Part shown: positions 1-9,732 of the stretch, one piece after another
How positions within the stretch are numbered: position 1 is the stretch's first letter
Layout: each line of letters begins with the position of its first letter
Assembly (NCBI RefSeq): GCF_030269925.1
Contig: NC_085135.1
Coordinates: 10,106,753-10,170,752 of the forward strand
Reading direction: 5' to 3'
Length of the DNA: 64,000 bases
Source: Bombyx mori
Taxonomy: Eukaryota > Arthropoda > Insecta > Lepidoptera > Bombycidae
The notes under the pieces: model-generated
Seen by the model: the letters and a program-made list of their open reading frames with translations, nothing else
Told to the model about the DNA's origin: nothing
Databases searched by the model: none
Translations under genes and position numbers: made by a program

Positions 1-42
1 AAATGGCGGTGTTTATAAACCAAAAGATATGTCCTAAAACTG

Positions 43-951
43 CTACCCTAAGTCGGAATTCCACGCGGACGGAGTCGCGGGCACAGCTAGTTCCTCAATA
101 TGTTTGTTCCATTTTAACGAGCGGTCTAACCAAAAACCCAAGTACTTGACACAATCTACTACTTGTAACGGTATATTGTTATAAAAAAGGTTGACATGTT
201 CTCTTTTATACCCTCTTTTGAATATACATACTTTACTTTTAGATGCCGAGATTTCCAAGCCTATGTCTGAAAGCAATGTAATAATTTTGTTTAAAGAAGT
301 TTGTAGGCAATTAGCATCCTTACTAATATTATTAATGCTCGTATACAACACAAAGTCGTCCGCATATTGAGAGATAGATACCGCATCATTTGTTATATAG
401 CTGCAGATGTGCATAGTAGCTATGTTAAACAGCAGCGGCGAGATCGGGTCGCCTTGAGCTAAACCTTGACTAGAAGAACGGCAAATATATGAGTTTCCAG
501 TGTATATTCTTAATTTTTTTATTTTTAAAAAGTTCCAAAGGTATCGACACATTTTATTGCCCACTCCTATTTGATCTAAAGTCTGGATTAACGATTTTAT
601 GTTTATGTTGTTGTATGCGTTATCTATATCAAGAAAACAACCGATAGTAAAGTTATTGACTGAAAACCCTGAATGGATTTGCGAAACTAAATCGACGAGA
701 TTATTTAATGTAGAGCGGCTTTTTCTAAATCCGGTAGTATCCGGTGATAGTAAATTATTTTTTTCAATAAACCATTCTAACCGATTTCTTAACATGCTGT
801 GGAAAATCTTACAAAAACACGACATCATTGCAATAGGCCTAAATGCAGATGCGCTGTGAGGGTCACGTCCGGGTTTAGTTACAGGTGTGATGGCGATATC
901 TCGCCACTGGGCCGGTACGAAACCGATCTTGTAAAAACTGTTTAATAACAC
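43..951 (-). pseudogene. LINE-A reverse transcriptase core (partial)
   Basis: About 302 codons open. The order is an RPIAM-type finger motif near residue 40, TGFRKSRST near 72, a first catalytic Asp region (FLDIDNAYN) near 107, QGDPISPLLFN near 167 and the catalytic YADD box near 198, followed by the thumb motif YLGFWLD. It would copy LINE RNA at a nicked target. The start is not a real initiation site: the frame is entered through an indel near 955, and upstream residues lie in another frame and beyond the SINE. The downstream end is lost in a short unrelated tail. Confidence 0.85.
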
Positions 952-992
952 TTAATAGTGATAACAACATAACCACTGCGTTCTCTGGCAAG

Positions 993-1242
993 TTTTTTTT
1001 TTTTTTTTATTGCTTAGATGGGTGGACGAGCTCACAGCCCACCTGGTGTTAAGTGGTTACTGGAGCCCATAGACATCTACAACGTAGACGCGCCACCCAC
1101 CTTGAGATACAAGTTCTAAAATCTCGTATAGTTACAACGACTGCCCCACCCTTCAAACCGAAACGCATTACTGCTTCACGGCAGAAATAGGCAGGGCGGT
1201 GGTACCTACCCGCGCAGACTCCCAAGTGGTCCTACCACCAGT
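993..1242 (-). mobile_element. Bm1-type SINE, 3' part only
   Basis: It starts with a poly(T) run (poly(A) in sense) and ends at CCACCAGT, which in sense is ACTGGTGG. It matches about 250 nt of the 3' body of the full SINE at 18901-19333 but lacks the tRNA-like head. It interrupts the LINE-A RT frame. Target duplication is at most 3-4 bp and ambiguous. Confidence 0.85.
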
Positions 1243-1342
1243 GTTTAATCATTGAATAAGAAATATTATCACACCCGGGTGCGGTATTCGTTGCGCGGAT
1301 ACAGCGTTCCAGTTCATGACTAGTGATAGGAATTGTTCAGGC

Positions 1343-1461
1343 TGTAGTGTGCAGCTCGCCTAACCTTATATTTGTAACTGCACACACTAAATTATGACAG
1401 TATTACATGAATTGTCGACTTGAACAGTTCTCTTTTATTTCGCCTACAACACTCCAATACA
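1343..1461 (+). repeat. G1 Gypsy element 5' LTR
   Basis: 119 bp, beginning TGTAGTGTGC and ending CAATACA, directly followed by TGGCGACCC, a primer-binding-site-like start also seen after the G2 and BEL LTRs. Its first bases resemble the G2 LTR (TGTAGTGTGTGAG in sense). No matching 3' LTR was found, so both boundaries rest on TG/CA ends and the PBS. Confidence 0.65.
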
Positions 1462-1475
1462 TGGCGACCCTTAGC
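1462..1475 (+). promoter_or_regulatory. G1 primer binding site
   Basis: TGGCGACCCTTAGC begins immediately after the LTR. It shares TGGCGACC with the G2 (31907-31919) and BEL (about 15002) sites. This is where tRNA would prime minus-strand DNA in an LTR element. Confidence 0.6.
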
Positions 1476-1852
1476 CAGCAGTTAAAATTTTGCAACATAC
1501 GTAAAATACGAGAGTAGCTGAATAAAATATGAAGAAATATAATTATGAAGAATAGAAGTTTGTGAAGACAAGAAATAAGAGGAAAGAAGATTTTCAAATT
1601 ACCGAAAATGAAAAAAAGAAGAAAAAAAGAAACCCTCACCGAAGATTGATTTGAATGAAGCGATAAGAACAATAGAAGAAGACAGAAAATGGTGTTGCTG
1701 CCGGGAGCCGGGAGAATGCTCAAGCCTTATGATGAGAGAATATGCAGGGTGCCGGGAGATAAATTGTACGGGTCCGAGGTGGAGCAGCTAGGAGTCAGTT
1801 CGAGTCCAATGCTGAGGAGTTCATTCACCCATGCTACGTAACCTACTTATAC

Positions 1853-3072
1853 ATCATCATCATTCATCATTATCCTGCCCTTATCCCAGTCACCTGGGGT
1901 CGGCGCAACATGTTTTCTCCTTCCATACTCTTCTATCATATACCATTTCTTCGCTCACTCCCCTCCTACCCATATCGTCTTTCACACAATCCATCCATTT
2001 CTTCTTAGGTCTACCTCTTCCTCTAAATCCTTCCACATTCATAGTTAACACTCTCTTAACAACCTCATTTTCATTCCGTCTCATCACATGTCCATACCAT
2101 CCCAAACGTGCACTCCTCAGCTTCTCTGTCACAGGTGCCACTTTCAGACTTCCTCTAACATATTCATTCCGTATTCTATCCATTCTCGTTACTCCACACA
2201 TCCATCGCAACATTCGCATCTCTGCTGCATGCAATCGCCTTTCATCCGCCACTTTCGTTGTCCAACAAGCTGATCCATACAAGACGGCAGGCCTTATTAA
2301 GGTCTTATATATCTTCCCTTTTAGGGGAAGAGGGATGTGCGAGTCACATATGGTGCCCGTGACCTGCCGCCATTTCATCCATCCTGCGTCAATTCTGTGC
2401 CTCACAGTACGATCCAGTTCACCGTCGCTTTGGATAACAGACCCTAGGTATCGGAAGTCTTGACATACTGGCAAAGGTGTTCCGTCGAGGGAAATGGGTG
2501 TAAAATTGGAGAGACCACCAAAATCACAGAACAGATGTTCGGTTTTCGATCTGCTGCTTTTTAGGCCAACACTCTCCAACTTGCATCGCCATTTCTCCAG
2601 TATGTTTTGGACCTCGAGCCCGTTTTCTCCGACGAGCACTATGTCATCGGCAAACAGCATACACCAAGGAGGCTCTTCCTGTATCTCCGATGTCAAGGCA
2701 TCCATCACAAGCAGGAAGAGATAGGGACTTAGTGCAGATCCTTGGTGTAAGCCCACTGCCACATTGAACTCGTCGGAATTCCCCGCGGCGGTTCGTACAT
2801 ACGTCCTGGCTCGACTGTACATGGCACAGATTAACCTCACATACTTACCAGGTGTACCTTTCTCATTCAATGCCCACCACAAAACTGCTCTAGGTACTCG
2901 GTCGTACGCTTTTTCTAGATCAACGAACACCATATGCAGATTCCTGTGCACGTCGCGATGTTTTTCGCACACTTGGCGTAGTGCAAATATGGCGTCCGTT
3001 GTCCCGCGACCAGGCATGAACCCGAACTGGTTTTGGGTGATCTCACTTTCATCTCGCAACCGCTTTTCTATC
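1853..3072 (-). mobile_element. RTE-clade LINE, 5'-truncated, 17-bp target duplication
   Basis: The element lies between two copies of ACGTAACCTACTTATAC (1836-1852 and 3073-3089). In sense it ends in a TGATGATGATG-type microsatellite tail rather than poly(A), which is typical of RTE elements. Only the RT region remains. It sits in the G1 leader, so it inserted after G1 did. Confidence 0.9.
1890..3072 (-). pseudogene. RTE-clade reverse transcriptase, N-terminally truncated
   Basis: About 394 codons are open with no internal stop. QFGFMPGRGTTDAIF starts near residue 16, the first Asp motif (FVDLEKAYDRV) is near 50, GLHQGSALSPYLF near 107, the catalytic FADD near 140 and the thumb RYLGS near 208. 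The C-terminal half carries the RTE-type tail ending in a GRPKKKW motif near 360. The open frame runs to the truncation edge, so there is no native start and the endonuclease domain is absent. It is otherwise strikingly intact, suggesting a young insertion. The complementary strand is also open at 1831-2463 but only as a shadow. Confidence 0.9.
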
Positions 3073-3223
3073 ACGTAACCTACTTATACGTTGATAGTAA
3101 ATACGTGCTTACTGCAATGTAAGTTTTTGCTCTGATATTGTCATTTTTTTTTACGTTATGTTCTGTATTATATGTGATTATTAAGTTCATGCGGAATTTC
3201 TTTATATTCAATTTAAAGAAATT

Positions 3224-3576
3224 ATGTCACAACAATTGCGAGATTTACATGCTAATTTAGAATATTTAAGAGAATATATAGTAAAACTTGGTCCAAATAG
3301 GCGTACAGAGGATTTAGGTTTTAAGATACTAGAGGAAGCTCAAAAAGAATATAGTAAATTGGAGTGTATTTTGACTCATTTGAATCAAGAAATTCAAGAT
3401 CAGAAATTAGATAAAAAATCTTGTGAGACTTTCCAAACATTAATTGATGAGATACGGCATAATTTTAAGAAAATAAAGAGTTTATTTTCTTTGAGAGATA
3501 GTAGTAGTCAAAGTAGTTCTAAAGATTTGATAGAATATTCTGATTGTGCTACAAAAATGTCAGACTCGTTTGATGG
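3224..3576 (+). pseudogene. G1 gag, N-terminal part
   Basis: The ATG at 3224 opens about 117 codons of a Lys/Glu-rich, helical, coiled-coil-like protein, as expected for the N-terminus of a Gypsy Gag (RNA packaging and particle assembly). It matches in layout the G2 gag that starts at 31232: a helical N-terminus, then an acidic linker ending around a K-M-x-x-F stretch. The frame then runs into foreign GC-rich sequence. The counterpart of the next G2 residues (TATSLIPIMDG) is found at 35246 as TAISLLPVMNG, so the gag was split by inserts now about 31.7 kb long. Confidence 0.8.
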
Positions 3577-3636
3577 ATGGGGGTTGGTGCTTCCCGCTTC
3601 CGTAGGTTTAACCCGCGTTTCTCTACAAGTGACCCC
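3577..3636. other. Unassigned 60-bp segment between G1 gag and R1 poly(A)
   Basis: GC-balanced sequence ending GTGACCCC just before the R1 poly(T). It does not match gag. It may be the 5' end of LINE-B, into which the R1 element then inserted, but no second LINE-B 5' end is present here to test that. Confidence 0.4.
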
Positions 3637-3642
3637 TTTTTT

Positions 3643-4156
3643 CGGGTAGAGGGCCGAACCTCCTACGAGGTCCCCGCGCAAAAGGGGCGCGCGAGGTATG
3701 TGAGACTCTACGATCTGCATGGTGTTGTGAGCAGACCGCGGGCCCAAGGATTTTAGGGCCCACCCACTAAACGACTCCCCTGCACTCTTACACCCGACGT
3801 CCGATCCCCTCCGAGGTCAGAACCCGGATGAGGTAGGGGGGCTACCGCGGTCAACACTACAACCAGACGGCGCGGCTCACCCCAAGGACGCCCAGCCGAC
3901 GTAGCCTTCGAGGCGAATCGAAGGCCCTGAAACGTCGGCCGTCTCGGTACGGCAGCCCGTCGGGCCGCCCGGACGGTGCCGCTGGTGTCCCGGAATACCC
4001 CGCTGGACCAGAACCAGCCTGCCGGGTCGGGACGCGATACACCGTCGACCGGTCGCTCTATTTACTCCACGGCAGCGCGCTAGAGTGCTGGTAGCGCGCC
4101 GCGCGGCCTCACCACCTCAGGTCGCCCCTTGACCTTCACCGGGGGGAGGCCGCTAC
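3643..4156 (-). other. R1-clade LINE 3' UTR
   Basis: About 510 nt of GC-rich non-coding sequence ending ...CTCTACCCG before poly(A). The same 3' UTR recurs in the copies at 12265-12780, 44200-44715 and 46476-46992, with an internally deleted version at 13446-13815. Strong conservation between copies suggests a common active source and possibly a 3' RNA structure recognised by the RT. Confidence 0.8.
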
Positions 4157-6277
4157 CTACAGGGGCCGGGACGTACGGGCGTATTCCCGCCTCCGGCCCC
4201 CGGCTCGACGGCGACGGATCGGTGCGGAAAGGGAAGAGCTCTCCCTCTCTCGCTCCGCCGCCTCTTTCTGCGAGATGGTGGACTCGCAGAAGTCGAGCAT
4301 CGCCTTCCAGGACGCGTCGCTGCCGAGCATCGTAGCCACGACGCCCGGCAGCGAGAGGTCCTCTCCTATGACCGCGACGAGGGCGGCGCGTTGCTCGTCG
4401 AATCCAGAGCAACGCGCCAATGTATGTTCCGCTGTGTCTTCCTCGTTGCGGTCCGCGCAGTGGTGGCACTGCGCCGTCGGTTCCCTTCCGGCTATCTTGA
4501 AGTGGTACCGGCCAAAACACCCATGGCCGGTCAACATCTGCGTCAGCCGGAAGGTGAGGCATCCGCGGTCGCGGCCCACCCAGTCCACGAGAACCGGGCG
4601 GACCGCCTCGACGGTACGGATGCCGACCGACGGGTCCGCCAAGCGGCGAGACCACGCCTCCAGCACGGACCGCCGAGATTGGAGCCTCCGCGCTTGAACT
4701 ACACCTTCGCCGGGGCGCCCTTCCCCCCTAGAGCGGAGATCGCTACGCCACCTGTAATCGGTAGTGAGCGCCTCCGCCTCCAGGTCCCAGGGTGGCGCCC
4801 CGGCGAGCAAGCACGTCGCCTCGAAGGAGACGGTGCGGTATCCTCGGATGGTCCTGACCGCGATCGCTCGCTGCGGACGTCGCAGCGCGGCGACGTTCTT
4901 GCGGGTCAGGGCCTGGCACCATACCGGAGTACCGTATAGTGCCATCGACCGCACCACCCCCATGTATAGGCGGCGCGCCGCCTCATCGGAACCCCCGACG
5001 TTTGGAAGGAGCCGGCTCAAAGAGCCGGCCGTCGCCATCAGCCGAGGGCCCAATTTCTTAAAGTGAGCGCGGAAGCTCCAACGACCATCCAGTTCGAGGT
5101 CGAGGTACCTGAGACCGGTCACCCCGACCCCGATGCGAACGCCTCCGATCACGAGGTGAGCATCCGCAGGCGGCGCCCGTCCCGGCCCGTGAAATAAAAG
5201 GGCCTGGGTTTTTTCGAGCGCCACCTCGAGCCCCAACCGTCGGATCCTTGCGACGACGTTTGCCACACTTGCGCAAGCCAGACGGGCAGACTCCCGGTAG
5301 TCCCTCCCCGGGGCTACGACCAGCGTGTCGTCAGCATAGCAGACGACACTTTGCCCGGGGAGGGAACCCCATAGGGCGCCCCGCAAGACCCAGTCGTAGC
5401 CGATGTTCCACAGCAGGGGGCCCAGGACAGACCCCTGCGGAACACCGCGCTCGACGGGGAAGTGGTAGACCACCCCACCGTGTCCGACGCATACGATCGA
5501 CCTGTCCTCGAGATAGGAGCCGATCAGCCGGCGGAGGTACGCGGGGACGCCGTCATACTCCAGCGCCCCCGCAATCACCGACCAGGGCAGGGTGTTGAAT
5601 GCGTTCCTTATGTCCAAGGACACCGCCATTGCCACCCCGCCCCGGGTTACGGCCTCATCAGAGAGGGCACGCACGCGCAAAATCGCGTCGATCGTTGAGC
5701 GGCCCTCTCTGAAGCCGTACTGCTCCGCCGAAAGATCGGGACCCATCCCGGTCAGGTGCCGGACGATGCGGGCAGCCACGATCCTTTCCAACATTTTGCC
5801 CGCCTCGTCCAGCAACACGATGGGGCGATAGCCCGCGGGTGAGTCCGCGGGGCGCCCGTCCTTCCTCAACAGGACCAGTCTGCCCGTCTTCCATTTCGAC
5901 GGGAACCGTCCCGAATCGAGGCACGCTTCAAAAAGCCCCCCGAGCCGGTCCCCTAGGGCCTCGAAGGCCAAGTTCCAGACCCGGCCGTGAACGCCGTCAG
6001 GGCCGGGGGCCGCGTCCTTCGCCCTCATTTTGGACACGGCCGCATGGATATCCGCCCCCGTGATAGGGGGAGGGGGCACCTCGGCAGCGGGAACGCTCGG
6101 GCAACGCGGCGGCGTGCCCCCCGTGGCGTCCATCTGGGGGGGCTCAAAGTCCCCCCCCGCTGCCGGCGGGAAGAGGGCCGCAACAATTTCCCGCAGCTGC
6201 CGAGGCTGGAGCCGCTCGGTCACCGGGAGCGCCCACAGTTGCAGTTTCCTGCGCACCATCTTATATGGACGCCCCTA
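4157..6277 (-). pseudogene. R1-clade ORF2, reverse transcriptase and C-terminal knuckle
   Basis: 700 codons are open downstream of an in-frame TAG (6275-6277). That stop lies where R1-clade proteins carry Trp in a conserved D-P-W-G-R-P-Y motif just before the RT; the residues after it here read GRPYK. Visible landmarks are PGPDGV near residue 86, YRPIVLL near 144, QYGFREGRST near 180, the first catalytic Asp (LDIRNAF) near 215, GVPQGSVLGPLLWN near 272, catalytic YADD at 308-311, and the CCHC knuckle CHHC...EHTLARC near 590. The TAG is in the same frame as the preceding endonuclease ORF, so a single base change separates them. The GC-rich antisense strand is open in many places, but those frames are shadows. 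Confidence 0.9.
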
Positions 6278-7413
6278 GGGATCATCGTCGAGCGACTCCA
6301 GGAGAGTCTTCATGCTCTGCTTCTTGGCCTCGCCAATGGCCAGCTGCAACGCCGTCTGCTTTTGACGACAGTCAGCGTGCAGCTGGGCCGCCGTCTCTGC
6401 GAACGCAGTGTCGCGACGACGGCGGCGGCGGTGGCGTGCGCTCCAGTGGCGCGCCCTCACGCACTCCTCGCGGAGTCTCGCGATCTCGGGCGACCACCAG
6501 AACACACCCCCACGTGGTGCACGGGGGCCGACCCGGGGCATGGCGGCATCACAAACTCTAGCCATAGTGCCCCGGAACCAATCGACCTCCGCATCCACGT
6601 CCGCAAGCCGCGCGGGTTTTGGCTCCCACGCAGCAACAGCGGCCGCCTCCATCAGCAACTCCTTATCCATCCGTTTCAAGGCCCATCTGGGGAACGAACG
6701 GGCTGCACCTTGCGGGAGCTCCTCCTCACCGCGGCCGCCCGCAGCTGATGCCGACGACGACGACGACAAGGAGGAGGCGGAGAGCTCGAATCGGACGTAT
6801 CTATGATCCGAGAGCGTCTCCGCCCCCTCGAGTACGCGCCAGCCGCGGGTTCGGCATGCGACGGACGGGAACGCGAACGTCACGTCCACATGAGACTGCC
6901 CGTTCCACCGCACGCAAGTCGCGACCGAACCTCTGTTTATGAGAAAGAGGCTGGTCGCGATCGCCCACTCCGAAAGGGCCTCGCCTCGCGCATCCGTGCG
7001 GGGGAGCCCCAAGCCGTACATTTGGCATTGAAGTCCCCCGCGACGATGACAGGGCGGGACCCGAAGCGGTGTAAAAGCGCTTCGAGCCCGCCCAAGAACT
7101 GTTTGAATTCGGCGAGGCTCCTGTTCGGAGAAAAGTACGCCCCGATCACGACGGTCCCGTCGATACTAGCCGCGACGTACCCGGATCCCCTGGCCACCAT
7201 ATCCAAGGGGGGTAACGCCGCGGATTGTCTTATTAGTATGGCCACGGAGCCGTCGACGTCCCCGATCCAGCAGTCCTGGTCGGTGGGGACGAAGTACGGC
7301 TCCGTGGCGACAACAACGTCGATTGATCACTCCGCCATGGTGTGGACGAGGAGATCTTGTGCCCTGGCGGAGTGGTTCAAATTACACTGGAGGAAGCGAT
7401 GGACGCAACCCAT
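6278..7413 (-). pseudogene. R1-clade ORF2, APE endonuclease domain
   Basis: The N-terminal part of ORF2 would nick target DNA to prime reverse transcription. From the ATG at 7413 the frame reads an N-L-N-H-S-A-R-A-Q-D start typical of R1 endonucleases, hits an in-frame TGA at 7327-7329 (again where a Trp is expected), then gives ATEPYFVP and the catalytic GDFNAK near 7040. A one-base loss in a C-run near 7010 then shifts the frame. The second frame (7021-6278) carries WGSPRTDARGE-type residues and the catalytic SDH (ETLSDHRYV). The linker to the RT is Arg-rich. Confidence 0.85.
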
Positions 7414-7415
7414 TA
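7411..7415 (-). promoter_or_regulatory. TAATG stop-start junction of ORF1 and ORF2
   Basis: In sense the ORF1 stop TAA (7415-7413) and the ORF2 ATG (7413-7411) share one A, giving TAATG. Overlapping UAAUG coupling of ORF1 and ORF2 by termination-reinitiation was described for the Bombyx LINE SART1; seeing it here supports a SART-like relative. The ORF2 start is inferred from the frame, since the next in-frame Met follows the first nonsense codon. Confidence 0.8.
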
Positions 7416-9732
7416 TGGGGCTACGTCCATCGCTCCCTCGTCTGTCCCGCCCTCCGGCTCGATAACTGCCGCGGCGGGAACTGACTCGCTGGCTGCCCTT
7501 ATTGCAGCCTGCTCTTTCCTCTTCTTGTTTTTCTTACCGCCCCTCCTCGTTTTGGTAGAGGAGGGAACGGACTTACACGCCAGGCCCCCGGCCCGGTGGC
7601 CGGCCTTCCGCTTGGCCGCGTCGCACAAGACGCAGTGCGGCGCGGCTGTTGTGCAGGAGGCAGCCTTGTGCCCCGGTTGGCCGCAGCGGAAACAAAGGTC
7701 GCTGCGGTCCACGGTCGAGGGGCACTTGGCGAGACCGTGGCCGGTGCCGAAGCACCGAAGATAACACCACGGCCTGGCGTCCTGCAGCTGCACGTGGGCC
7801 ATTACCCAGCCCACGCGCAGCCTTCCTGGGCTGTCGGAAGGCCGACCCTGTGGAGGGGTGGCCAGAAGAGTCGCCGTTGCGATCGGGCAACGCGCCCACG
7901 CCGTCCGGGTTCCGGAGTAGGTTGCCCGGCACTCCCCGACTTTTACGTCGGCGAGGGCGCAGTTGTACTGCGACGCGATGGCCGCGGCGACCTCCTTGGT
8001 TGCGCACTCGTCGAGGCCCGTGATTTTTACTTCTCCCATCTTCACGGGCCGCGCGATGCGTACCACCTCGGGGTCCGGCAGGATTTCCCGCAGGCGGACT
8101 GCCAGTTTTTCCGCCGCGGCGCTGGAATTGGCGCCGGGGCATTCTAAGAGGTGGGCCCCGTTGGCCGTCTGCCGGACCTTCAGGCCACCCTCCACGCCGA
8201 GGGCATCTACGTTGACACCACCGCGCGCCCGGGTCATCACCTCGTGGTAGTGATGCCCTTTTCTTTGGCGGCCGGCAGCAGCTCCACTACTACTGCAGCC
8301 GACCGCGGGGCACGCGGTTTCCTCCCTCCATTTCGGCCCCTTGGCTCTACTCGACCTTCTTGACGGGGAGCAGTGCCGCCACCTTCTTGGGCCCGCGCCG
8401 CACTACCTCCGTCCAGGCCTCGTTCATATTTGCCGGGGCCGGGGGCAGTGGGCGGGGCTGGGGGGTTGGTACCGATTTGGCGGAGTTGACGCCCCCTTTC
8501 TTTTTGTTACGGCTCCTGCCGGGCCCCGCCTTCGCAGGCTGGGACGGAACAGGAGCCGCCTCCTGGGTCTTAGACTGGCCGGTAGGCCTTGAGGGGGAGG
8601 GTTTTGGTGCCCCCGTTGTCTGGAGCTGCCTTGCTGGGACAGCAGCGGCAGGACGTGTCGCGGGTGTCACGCATAATTTCGGTCCGCCATACGTGTTCAC
8701 GGCCCTTGCAATCCTGCGAGGCGCTGGTACAGGGGGACCGTTCTTCAGCTCATGGGCGAGGGGCGGTCTCGCGCGCTCCACCGTGGAGCTCCTCGCCTTC
8801 AGCATGACGAGCCGCCGCCTAAGCTCCTCGACCTCATTGGGGTCTTCGGCATCGGGCAGAAGAGGGAAAGGGGCCGAGCTGCGTTGCCGCTCGATGAGGT
8901 CGGCAACCATCGTGCGCATCTCGGCCATGTCGACACGCAGCTGTCCATTCTCGGCCCGAAGCCGGCTGTTTTCTGCAGCAATCTGCTCAAAGCGGGCGTG
9001 CAGATCTAGTTTCCGCCGCAAGCCCGCCGTCTCCGCGGTTGTGGTTCGGAGGGGGTCAGAGGGACCCACCTCCATTAGGGAGCGCTCTAGGCGCTCAACC
9101 TCTCTCACTTTTTTTAATTTGTTTGCCTCACGGCAGGCGGCCCTGGACTGCGCCGAGGAGGCAGCAGCCAGTCCGCGAGATGACAATGTGTCACGTTCGG
9201 TGGCGAGCGGTGCCGCAGCAGCCGCCGGCCCTTCCGCCATCGCCATATATTTGGCGCTGGCGGGCTCACCCTCCGAGGAGTCGGACGGAGCGGAGGACGC
9301 CGGCTGTCGAGCCGACTTCCGCTTCCGCCGAGTCCGCTGTCGAGCGCTATCGACGAGGAGCGCCGGCGTCTCCCGCCCACTGGACGCGTCGCCCCTCGCG
9401 GAGCTTCGCGCTGAGTGCAGCGAGATGAGGCTGTCGCAGCGCTCAAGGAGCACGGTGGGGACTCTGTCCCTTACGCGACCCGTGCTGTCGCCTCCTACAT
9501 CGTGGCAGTGTTTGCCCCCCCCAGAAACGGTGGGGCAGCGTGCGGCCGATTGCTCGACCGCACGGAGGGATTCTCCCCCCGCGGAGCGGGAGGTACCCTC
9601 CTGGGGTAATACTATTTTAACAGATGCCATTTTCATTTTTCCTTTTTGATTAACCAGGGGTCGGTCCCCTGTGGTCTGGTTGGTATCCTCGGGACTGGAC
9701 TCCCTCCAGCCATTCATCCCATCGCCGGGCAC
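7413..9732 (-). pseudogene. R1-clade ORF1 (Gag-like, zinc-knuckle protein)
   Basis: The RNA-binding ORF1 protein of the element. The first segment (9732-8347, 461 codons) is Ser/Arg-rich, then has a coiled coil (repeated NSRLRAENGQLR-type heptads near residues 225-265) and a Pro/Lys-rich linker. The frame then shifts at least twice: once between about 8350 and 8400, and again near 8246. The last segment (8240-7413, 275 codons) holds a VNVDALGVEGG-type region and a tandem zinc-knuckle cluster (CFGTGHGLAKC, CFRCGQPGHKAASC, CVLC...) near residues 165-215. The start at 9732 is the first Met of the open frame; a second candidate lies 32 codons in. Confidence 0.85.

Larger units (their letters stand above)
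1..1342 (-). mobile_element. LINE-A, non-LTR retrotransposon fragment (I/Jockey superfamily)
   Basis: Minus-strand LINE fragment that continues past the window start and is cut at 1343 by the G1 LTR. Coding sense is visible on both sides of a SINE at 993-1242: 1243-1340 reads as RT N-terminal sequence with an APG-DNIS-type motif, and 992 downward resumes the same protein before a frameshift near 955. Subfamily is uncertain; the RT most resembles I/Jockey-type enzymes. Confidence 0.8.
1476..3223 (+). other. G1 untranslated leader, interrupted by an RTE LINE
   Basis: 1476-1835 is a purine-rich leader with no convincing ORF. 1853-3072 is the RTE insertion. 3090-3223 is T-rich leader just before the gag start. 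A minus-strand open frame at 1403-1723 is low-complexity and not credible as a gene. Confidence 0.6.

Noticed and set aside
1403..1723. Hydrophobic minus-strand ORF, possible membrane protein
   Set aside because: Low-complexity antisense of the purine-rich G1 leader; no family or context.
1831..2463. 210-codon plus-strand open frame
   Set aside because: Antisense of the RTE reverse transcriptase; no domain of its own.
5987..6748. 253-codon plus-strand open frame and many others at 4.1-8.3 kb
   Set aside because: Antisense or off-frame shadows of R1 ORF2.
8360..9649. 429-codon plus-strand open frame
   Set aside because: Antisense of the GC-rich R1 ORF1; long shadow frames are expected at this composition.
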